DNA of 5,952 bases from Deltaproteobacteria bacterium (GTDB lineage: Bacteria > UBA10199 > DSSB01). Position 1 is the stretch's first letter, and every line of letters begins with the position of its first letter. The notes beneath the pieces are model-generated. The model did not search any database, had not been told where the DNA came from, and worked only from the letters and a program-made list of their open reading frames with translations. Positions 1 through 4,594 of this stretch are shown piece by piece. The DNA is taken from assembly GCA_021414045.1 (NCBI GenBank), contig JAIOPF010000235.1, forward strand, positions 1 to 5,952, read 5' to 3'. A program made the translations under genes and the position numbers.

Positions 1-16
1 TCTTATAGAGCATTTA

Positions 17-721
17 ATGCTCCCTAAAAACGCTATGAATAGAAACGAACAAATTATCGAATTTAGAAATTTTCTTAATAAAGAAATTGCTGCCGCCTTA
101 GCTGAATTGTTAAATATTCAAACCGATCAGAACAGAAAACATCTTCAAAAATTAGTATATGCGAATCTAGTAGATAGATTTGATTATTTTTTAGACAAGT
201 TTTTACTTTCGTCATCAGATAATCCCATTTTAAAAGATATGTTCCTAAAAACTAAAGAGGCAGACAAGGTTACCGAGCGCAAATTTTACGAAGTAATATT
301 ATCTGAAAAAGAAACAATACTAGCAGGTCTTGAGGAAGATTTTAAAACATTTATCCGTTCTGAAAAATTGAAAGAAAGACATGCGCGGAAGTTAGAAATT
401 ATCTTAGAATCTTTTGGTATGCCCAAGAAAACCTACCTCGATTCCAGGGTCAACTCCAGCACTGGAGAGATTTTATCAAAAAGGAAAAAACACAAAAGCA
501 TTCCACAATCACTAAAAGGGTACGTTGATTGGCTGTATTGCCGAAGAAATGCTTTAGTACATGGAGGCAATACTCGTGAGCTTACTCCAACCGACCTGAA
601 AACTCTTAATTCTGAATATAAAGTCGATTGCGCGAAGTCGATTAATATAACTATGGGATCTATAAAAACTGCCAAAAAGTTTTATTTAGGCCTAGTCGCT
701 CAAATTGAAAAGTTTGCCTAA
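17..721 (+). CDS. HEPN-like domain protein, putative RNase, on AT-rich island
   Basis: A 234-residue, lysine-rich, soluble protein with no signal peptide or membrane segment. Near the C-terminus residues 177-182 read RNALVH, an R-x4-H motif followed by Gly-Gly. This is the signature of HEPN domains, in which Arg and His form the metal-independent RNase site of many toxins and phage-defence effectors. The segment lies in a predicted helix (GYVDWLYCRRNALVHGG), as in known HEPN proteins. The specific HEPN family is not recognised and the N-terminal 150 residues are unassigned. The start at 17 has only a weak purine stretch (tagag) upstream; a second ATG at 35 is possible, and no in-frame stop precedes 17, so the gene could begin left of the window. 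Its base composition is much more AT-rich than the genes from 1135 onward, consistent with transfer. No partner antitoxin (for example MNT) is visible in the window. RNase activity and a defence role are inferred. Confidence 0.6.
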   Translation: MLPKNAMNRNEQIIEFRNFLNKEIAAALAELLNIQTDQNRKHLQKLVYANLVDRFDYFLDKFLLSSSDNPILKDMFLKTKEADKVTERKFYEVILSEKETILAGLEEDFKTFIRSEKLKERHARKLEIILESFGMPKKTYLDSRVNSSTGEILSKRKKHKSIPQSLKGYVDWLYCRRNALVHGGNTRELTPTDLKTLNSEYKVDCAKSINITMGSIKTAKKFYLGLVAQIEKFA

Positions 722-964
722 ATTTTTTCTCTCTTACTTTGCTTTCTCAGCCCAATTCTTGGGTAGAGCACCTCAAAAAAATAAGCAATTTGCACTTTCC
801 TGCTGAACCTTCCCCAATTCCACACTGATTCCACAACTGAGACGATATCGACCCAATAATGACCTCACAGTGTCCCTAGCCCAACGCCAGAAACACCACG
901 AAAATCCTATGTAATTTAAGGTCTTAATCGATTTTAAGAGGAATCGAGAAAATCACCCGATCAA
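722..964. other. gene-free distal end of the island, with short repeats
   Basis: No credible coding region, promoter or RNA gene is seen here. The stretch contains a small hairpin (CCCAA at 751-755, TTGGG at 759-763), which is not followed by a T-run, and a tandem pair of ATTCCACA at 817-824 and 828-835, spaced 11 bases start to start. Short direct repeats at about one helical turn are the kind of site bound by integrase arm domains or excision factors near the end of an integrated element. That reading is only suggestive here. Confidence 0.35.
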
Positions 965-1007
965 CTTTGGGAGCAGAAGGTCGCCGGTTCGAGTCCGGCC
1001 GCCCCGA
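965..1007 (+). mobile_element. attachment-site remnant: 3' part of tRNA-Pro(UGG)
   Basis: The 43 bases match canonical tRNA positions 31-73 in order. They comprise the last 5' anticodon-stem base (965), anticodon loop TTTGGGA (966-972, anticodon TGG), 3' anticodon stem GCAGA (973-977), variable loop AGGTC (978-982), T-stem GCCGG with CCGGC (983-987, 995-999) around loop TTCGAGT (988-994), acceptor strand CGCCCCG (1000-1006) and discriminator A (1007). CCA is not encoded. Immediately upstream, tcaac cannot properly pair with GCAGA, and no D-arm or 5' acceptor strand exists, so this is not a functional tRNA gene. The AT-rich sequence to the left and native-looking terminator to the right fit a tyrosine-recombinase element inserted in the anticodon loop. 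The complete tRNA-Pro gene should lie at the other, left end of the island, where the integrase would also be expected. Confidence 0.8.
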
Positions 1008-1025
1008 ATATATAAATCTTAAAAC

Positions 1026-1060
1026 AAGGACTTAGAAAACACACTCTAAGTCCTTTTTTT
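1026..1060 (+). terminator. Rho-independent terminator downstream of the tRNA-Pro 3' end
   Basis: A perfect 11-bp stem (AAGGACTTAGA at 1026-1036, TCTAAGTCCTT at 1045-1055) with an 8-base loop runs into an uninterrupted T tract ending at 1060. It begins 18 bases after the last tRNA base, as expected for the resident terminator of the tRNA-Pro transcript. In the present arrangement it also stops transcripts leaving the island before they reach the ArsR operon. Confidence 0.9.
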
Positions 1061-1099
1061 GGAAAAATGGTGTTCGAAGATTCCAACAGGCAAACAGGC

Positions 1100-1128
1100 T
1101 TGCAAAACATTACACCTTATGGTGTAAT
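1100..1128 (+). promoter_or_regulatory. promoter of the ArsR-SRPBCC operon, leaderless geometry
   Basis: The -35 box TTGCAA (1100-1105) and -10 box TGTAAT (1123-1128, five of six consensus bases) are separated by 17 bases. Initiation about seven bases after the -10 box falls at 1135, the A of the ATG of the repressor gene. No Shine-Dalgarno sequence precedes that ATG. Both observations support a leaderless mRNA. Confidence 0.65.
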
Positions 1129-1131
1129 GTT
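1106..1131. promoter_or_regulatory. operator: perfect inverted repeat for the ArsR-type repressor
   Basis: Arms AACATTACACC (1106-1116) and GGTGTAATGTT (1121-1131) are perfect reverse complements with a TTAT spacer. The palindrome covers the promoter spacer and the whole -10 box and ends three bases before the start codon. Its dyad symmetry suits a dimeric winged-helix repressor, and its position predicts autorepression by occlusion of RNA polymerase. Binding by the adjacent gene product is inferred from position. Confidence 0.8.
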
Positions 1132-1134
1132 GTT

Positions 1135-1467
1135 ATGGATCAATTAACGGACGTTTTGACGGCCATTTCTCACCCCACTCGGCGAGCGATTATCGGCCAG
1201 CTGGCAAAGGGACCCGCGCGGTTTCTGGATATCGCAAAACCCTTCGACACCGCTTTAAACTCGGTGACGAAGCATCTGAAGCTCCTCGAAAGAGCCGGTC
1301 TCATTGAACGCAAAAAACAAGGGCGCGAAGTCTTGATTTCCTTTCGCGGCGAATCGCTTCGCGAAGTGGCGGCATGGGTTCATGAGCTCGAGCAGTTCTG
1401 GAACGAACGCCTCGACCATTTTGAAGATTATTTTAAGGAAAAAAGGAAGAAGGAGAAAAAACGATGA
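1135..1467 (+). CDS. ArsR-family winged-helix transcriptional repressor
   Basis: At 110 residues it has the usual length for the family. The N-terminal helix LTAISHPTRRAIIGQL (residues 8-23) is the typical ArsR opening. The helix-turn-helix covers roughly residues 30-56, with recognition helix SVTKHLKLLERAGL (43-56), followed by the beta-wing IERKKQGREVLISF (57-70) and a C-terminal dimerisation helix. It contains no cysteine, so it lacks the ELCVCD-type metal site and is unlikely to sense arsenic or other thiophilic metals. It belongs with the ArsR regulators commonly paired with SRPBCC/AHSA1 proteins. The last 11 residues are almost all Lys, Arg and Glu. The start is fixed by the family N-terminus and by the promoter just upstream. 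It overlaps the next gene by four bases. It probably represses its own operon through the inverted repeat at 1106-1131; the inducing signal is unknown. Confidence 0.9.
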   Translation: MDQLTDVLTAISHPTRRAIIGQLAKGPARFLDIAKPFDTALNSVTKHLKLLERAGLIERKKQGREVLISFRGESLREVAAWVHELEQFWNERLDHFEDYFKEKRKKEKKR

Positions 1468-1928
1468 ATACCCCAACGAAGAACTTAGAGTTCAAGTTTG
1501 AACGCACCATACCGGCCTCCAGGGACGAGGTTTACGATGCGTGGCTGAATCCCAAGATCCCCGGCAATCCATGGAATGCCGCCGAAAAGTTTGTCTTAGA
1601 TCCGAAAGTAGATGGTCTCTTCTACTGGACCCTCAAGGGAACGGCGCATTACGGCCGATTCACGGAGATCGAGCGGCCGGGCCGAATTCAGCATACCTGG
1701 ATGTCGCCAAACACCTTGGGACAAGAATCGAAAGTTACCCTGACCTTTAAGCAACAGGGAGAAGACACGCTCATGACTCTCGTGCACTCCGACCTTCCAG
1801 ATCACGAGCTGGCCAAGGCGCATGAGAAGGGTTGGAACTACTTTGTGGGAATTTTTTGCGAGCAATTCGGCAATGGCTCACGCAAGGAATTTCGTTGGGA
1901 AGACGCTCACCCGTGCGGAAAAGAATGA
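1464..1928 (+). CDS. SRPBCC / AHSA1-type (START-like fold) domain protein
   Basis: A 154-residue single-domain cytoplasmic protein. The opening FKFERTIPASRDEVYDAWLNP (residues 10-30) is the first strand and helix of the AHSA1/CalC-like branch of the SRPBCC fold. It is followed by strands with VDGLFYWTLKGTAHYGRFTEIE (49-70), RIQHTWM (74-80), SKVTLTF (89-95) and DTLMTLVHSDLP (101-112), and by the long C-terminal helix around HEKGWNYFVGIFCEQF (120-135). This fold makes a deep hydrophobic ligand cavity; the ligand is not known here. The start overlaps the repressor stop as ATGA, with AGGAG at 1451-1455 eight bases upstream, so translation is coupled. ArsR plus SRPBCC pairs are frequent in bacteria, and this protein may handle a small molecule linked to derepression. 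That role is inferred; the family call is firm. Confidence 0.88.
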   Translation: MNTPTKNLEFKFERTIPASRDEVYDAWLNPKIPGNPWNAAEKFVLDPKVDGLFYWTLKGTAHYGRFTEIERPGRIQHTWMSPNTLGQESKVTLTFKQQGEDTLMTLVHSDLPDHELAKAHEKGWNYFVGIFCEQFGNGSRKEFRWEDAHPCGKE

Positions 1929-1950
1929 TTCCGTTTGACCCGACTCAACC

Positions 1951-2469
1951 TCATCCGGCCATGAGCTTGGCCAGCGCCGGCCTCTGATTGCAACGCTTCA
2001 GCCATTCCGTCACGTGGGAGAAAGCCTTCAAATCGAATTGCATCATGCCAAGCCAGCTGAGGAAACCATGGAGGTGGGTATCCGCGAGGCTATACTCGCC
2101 GAGCAAGAAAGATTTATTTACCAAGGCATCGTCAAGAATCTTCAGGCGAGCGGCGATATCCGTCTTCGCCTTGGCCGCCGTTTGGTCCGCCCCTTCTGCA
2201 TCAGGCGCGAAGGAGTAAGCCAGGCGGCTGGCGGCTTCGCCGAGCGTTACATTTCCCCAGACGATCCACTTCATCGCTTCGCCGCGCTTCGGACCCGAAG
2301 CCGGATAAAGCTTGGCATCGACTCCGAAGACTTCTCCTAGGTACATCGTAATGGCCGCTGATTCCCAGATCGCCGTCCCTTCGTGCACAATCGCCGGAAC
2401 CTTTCCATTGGGATTGATCTTAAGAAAATCCGGCTTGTGGGCATCGCCCGCTTTAAGGTCGAGCTTCAC
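1951..2469 (-). CDS. glutathione S-transferase family protein, N-terminally truncated (possible pseudogene)
   Basis: From a GTG at 2469 the reading frame gives 172 residues, against about 200-215 for intact bacterial GSTs. Visible are the thioredoxin-fold part with NPNGKVPAIV (residues 19-28; V25-P26 is the cis-proline element) and the glutathione-contact pair E36-S37 (WESAAITMYLGE). The helical C-terminal domain carries the N-capping box SLAD (127-130). Family resemblance continues upstream in frame: residues such as AKAVLAELGVPCERVKL precede the GTG. An in-frame TGA at 2524-2526 then cuts it off, and no ATG or GTG restores the first beta-strand and the catalytic Tyr/Ser/Cys loop. No good Shine-Dalgarno site precedes the GTG. 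It is either a decaying gene, or the assembly has an error near 2520. Glutathione conjugation activity is doubtful. It converges on the SRPBCC gene, 22 bases away. Confidence 0.75.
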   Translation of the reverse strand: MKLDLKAGDAHKPDFLKINPNGKVPAIVHEGTAIWESAAITMYLGEVFGVDAKLYPASGPKRGEAMKWIVWGNVTLGEAASRLAYSFAPDAEGADQTAAKAKTDIAARLKILDDALVNKSFLLGEYSLADTHLHGFLSWLGMMQFDLKAFSHVTEWLKRCNQRPALAKLMAG

Positions 2470-2652
2470 CCGCTCGCAAGGGACTCCGAGTTCGGCCAGT
2501 ACGGCTTTGGCTGAATCGGAAAATCAACGCAATCCGAGACCTTTTCGCAAGAAAGGAAATTGGCGATTAATTTGATACGGAGTTAGGCAGGCCCCCAATC
2601 CCGAGGATCCCGATTATCATCCGGACCCCCACATAATTTTTAATTCTATCGC

Positions 2653-2681
2653 TTGGTCCCAACCTCCCAATGAGGTATTTT
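2653..2681 (+). promoter_or_regulatory. possible promoter for the thaumatin-like lipoprotein gene
   Basis: TTGGTC (2653-2658) and TATTTT (2676-2681) are 17 bases apart and would start transcription near 2688, giving a leader of about 30 bases. Both boxes are weak (three and four of six consensus bases), so this is only a candidate. Confidence 0.25.
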
Positions 2682-2702
2682 CCCGCCATCCAATTATTTT
2701 CG

Positions 2703-2710
2703 AGGGAGGG
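2703..2710 (+). promoter_or_regulatory. Shine-Dalgarno site that sets the start at 2718
   Basis: The purine run AGGGAGGG contains GGAGG placed eight bases before the ATG at 2718. It decides against an in-frame ATG at 2670, which would place 16 extra residues in front of the signal peptide and has no ribosome binding site. Confidence 0.8.
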
Positions 2711-2717
2711 TTCAATT

Positions 2718-3584
2718 ATGGGCATGTTGAAAAAACAAACTTTGGGAGTGCTGTTTCAAACCATGTTTGCGATGGCTCTCCTGATATCCTTGTCTTTGTT
2801 TGCCGCTTGTTCCAGCTCCGGTTCCAATGATTCTTCGGGAGGTCTGGGGGCTGGGAATCCAGGCGGCGGAAATGGAATCAGCCTAACTCTCGTCAACAAT
2901 TGCAGCGGGGTGCCCCTGAATGTCTTGGTGAATGCCAATGGCGTTTGGACCAGCGGAGGATCCACCAAGTGCGCCGCCGGCCAAACTTGCGCGGTGACGC
3001 CGGGGACCTATCCCTTGGACCTCGGTTCGCAGGGGCTGGATTTTTATGTCGGCAGTTCCCCCGATAATGCCACGAAGGCCGAAGTGACCTACCTGGATGT
3101 GCTGACCTACGATATCAGCACGATTTCGACTTCCGGTTGCCCGGAAGGCTGCGGCTCGGCAAGTTGTTGCCAGAACGGCTTCAACCAAAGCCTTCAAATC
3201 ACGACGGATCCAAGCTGTCGTTGCCTGGATTGCACGAGCGTGACCTGTCCCGACGCTTACCACTGGCCCCACGACGACACGAAACAAGTTCGCTGCGACC
3301 CCACCAATCCCATCACCAGCATGACGATTGAATTTTGCCCGGCTTCCGCTTGTCCCTCCACCGGCTTTGGCGACTGCACGCCCGCCCAGCAGAGTATCTG
3401 CGCCAATCCTAGTGACCAACCCTGCACCGGAAACAAGGCCATCTGTTGCCCCGAGTCCTCGTTCGGCGCGAGTCACGCCTGTTATTGCGAGACCGCCGAA
3501 GCCTTCTGCGCGACCGCACCCGATGCCGGAAGCGGATGCGGCTCCGATGCAAGTAACTATTGTTACGTGCAGTATCAGCAATAG
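2718..3584 (+). CDS. thaumatin-like domain lipoprotein with cysteine-rich C-terminal tail
   Basis: 288 residues. A lipoprotein signal (positive LKK, then a hydrophobic stretch at 9-28) ends in LFAAC, with the lipidated cysteine at 31, followed by a Ser/Gly/Asn linker to about 53. Residues 54-208 match the thaumatin family in order: first strand ISLTLVNNC with C62; YDIS at 131-134, as in thaumatin YDISNI; and CPDAYHW (177-183), continuing to EFCP (205-208), which parallels the CPDAYSY and FCP ends of plant thaumatin-like proteins. The segment between YDIS and CPDAY is shorter than in full-size thaumatins, so the domain is a compact form. Residues 209-288 are an extra cysteine-rich tail with a CC pair, not assigned to a family. 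Thaumatin-like proteins are mostly eukaryotic and bind or cleave beta-glucans, and some have antifreeze activity; bacterial roles are poorly known. It is probably anchored to the outer membrane and co-transcribed with the next gene, 24 bases on. Confidence 0.8.
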   Translation: MGMLKKQTLGVLFQTMFAMALLISLSLFAACSSSGSNDSSGGLGAGNPGGGNGISLTLVNNCSGVPLNVLVNANGVWTSGGSTKCAAGQTCAVTPGTYPLDLGSQGLDFYVGSSPDNATKAEVTYLDVLTYDISTISTSGCPEGCGSASCCQNGFNQSLQITTDPSCRCLDCTSVTCPDAYHWPHDDTKQVRCDPTNPITSMTIEFCPASACPSTGFGDCTPAQQSICANPSDQPCTGNKAICCPESSFGASHACYCETAEAFCATAPDAGSGCGSDASNYCYVQYQQ

Positions 3585-3608
3585 AATCTCGTCTCCCAGG
3601 AGGAATCC

Positions 3609-4000
3609 ATGAAACGACGTTCGCTAGGAATATTCATTTTCTGTTTGGGCTTGGCGTTTTTCAACGGGGCCTGCGGTTCGGAAGACACGGCCGCGCCGCC
3701 CCCAACCGGATTGGGCGGGGCTCAGGACGTTCCAACGAGCATCTTCATCGATAATCAAATCGTCGCCAGCAGCGCTCCGGCTTGCATCTTCGCCGACCCG
3801 CAGAAATTGATCTCAAAGAGACTTATGTTATCGCCGATATCTCCGCGGCCATGGAGGGTGGCGATTGCGTCGTGACGATCAAGCCCAATCAATATACGGG
3901 ATGCACCACTCCCTCCTGCTGTGACTATTCGGGACCGGGGCAATGCGCGGAAGGCACCCAAGGGACTTATGCGACGGGATGCGCGGCTCCTCCGCCCTAG
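3609..4000 (+). pseudogene. small cysteine-rich lipoprotein, interrupted by a one-base frameshift
   Basis: An AGGAGG at 3598-3603 precedes the ATG at 3609. The product begins with a signal peptide (KRR, then IFIFCLGLAFFNG) ending in GAC, cysteine 22 being the likely lipidation site, and then a Pro/Gly-rich linker. After CIFADP (residues 59-64, codon at 3798) this frame turns into an implausible Arg/Pro/Ser sequence and stops at 3875. The frame one base back continues sensibly from GCA at 3800: AEIDLKETYVIADIS, then a segment with GCTTPSCC and GQC, to a TAG at 3998-4000. Joining the two gives about 130 residues. A single missing base near 3798-3803 explains the break, whether a real mutation or a sequence error. 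No classical slippery heptamer is present, so programmed shifting is unlikely. The SCC motif echoes SCCQ in the upstream thaumatin-like protein. Function unknown. Confidence 0.6.
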
Positions 4001-4062
4001 GACCGCTTGCGGGACATACAAAATAACTTCACTTTCCCGGCTAAACTCGGCAGAATCCGGAA

Positions 4063-4398
4063 ATGAAAATATCCTCCTCTTTACGAATTAGCGCCTTTTG
4101 TTTGTTGTTCAGCCTAGGCATCCCCGGGATGGTCTCGGCAGCCGCCTCCTCCGAGGTCGTCGGAAAATTCGGCTTCGATTGGCTGCATCCCGAGAAAGCA
4201 AAGTGCCAGGCGATCACGGCAAATACCGTGGCCGGAGCCAAGGATTGCAAACACCATAAAGAGGGCGACACAGCCTCCTTTACCGGGAAAGCGGATTATT
4301 ATTCGTGCAAGGTCAGTTCCAAGGTCGAATACATGATCTATGACACCCAGGCACGCTGCAAGGATGAGCTGGAGACCATGCAGTCCAATGCTCCCTGA
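4063..4398 (+). CDS. small secreted four-cysteine protein of unknown function
   Basis: 111 residues with a Sec signal peptide: KISSSLR, a hydrophobic core at 10-24, and a VSA|A cleavage site after residue 26. The mature part of about 85 residues has four cysteines (48, 62, 82, 99), an even number that could form two disulfides after export, and a CKHH cluster at 62-65. I do not recognise the family. It has no lipobox, so it is periplasmic or secreted. It lies 62 bases after the broken lipoprotein gene on the same strand, with no clear terminator between them, so it may be the last gene of the same operon. The ribosome binding site is weak (ccggaa directly before the ATG), but the signal peptide supports this start. 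Confidence 0.65.
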   Translation: MKISSSLRISAFCLLFSLGIPGMVSAAASSEVVGKFGFDWLHPEKAKCQAITANTVAGAKDCKHHKEGDTASFTGKADYYSCKVSSKVEYMIYDTQARCKDELETMQSNAP

Positions 4399-4594
4399 GC
4401 TTGCCCCTCGCGCTCCCATCAATCTCTCCCGCGTCCGTTGGTCCAGGCCGGAAGGCAACCTGGAATGCGCCGCCGGAATGGACCCATAGGATCGATTGAA
4501 ATGGTTTCGATGCGAAGACGAAGATTCGAAATAGGATCTGCCAATGAAATCAGCCGACCCAATTTCGAACCTCCGTCTCACTTACTGTTGCCGG
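4399..4594. other. intergenic region between two convergent genes
   Basis: This stretch separates the ends of the small secreted protein gene (plus) and the ice-binding-like gene (minus). It holds a short hairpin (TCCAGG at 4442-4447, CCTGGA at 4459-4464) and the long inverted repeat described separately. No T-run terminator is seen for either gene, and the open frames crossing it are non-coding in appearance. Confidence 0.6.
4515..4579 (-). repeat. long inverted repeat, stem-loop in the 3' UTR of the ice-binding-like gene
   Basis: AGACGAAGATTCGAAAT (4516-4532) and ATTTCGAACCTCCGTCT (4562-4578) are complementary at 15 of 17 positions. The two exceptions are A opposite C on the plus strand, but become U-G wobbles in minus-strand RNA. 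The minus-strand helix also extends outward by one wobble pair (4515 with 4579) and inward, after one mismatch, by five more pairs (4534-4538 with 4556-4560, again with one wobble). It lies 16 bases after the minus-strand stop codon at 4595. No T-run follows, so it is not a standard Rho-independent terminator; a 3'-end-protecting or Rho-associated hairpin is more likely. Confidence 0.6.

Noticed and set aside
741..772. Sequence resembling a tRNA D-arm (ctcag ... gggtagagcacc)
   Set aside because: No acceptor strand, anticodon arm or T-arm can be placed around it, so it is treated as chance similarity or at most an unrecognisable relic.
1957..1972. GGCCA/TGGCC hairpin at the 3' end of the GST gene
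   Set aside because: It lies within the coding sequence, is short and has no T-run on either strand, so it is not called a terminator.
2883..3581. Minus-strand 232-residue open frame
   Set aside because: It is the antisense of the thaumatin-like gene; its Gly/Ala/Arg/Val-rich composition is typical of a shadow frame in GC-rich coding DNA.
3800..3815. Programmed -1 frameshift in the small lipoprotein gene
   Set aside because: No X-XXY-YYZ heptamer or obvious downstream stimulatory structure is visible; a simple missing base explains the break better.
4114..4581. Minus-strand 155-residue open frame
   Set aside because: It runs antisense to the small secreted protein gene, which has a clear signal peptide, and its own product has no recognisable domain or ribosome binding site.
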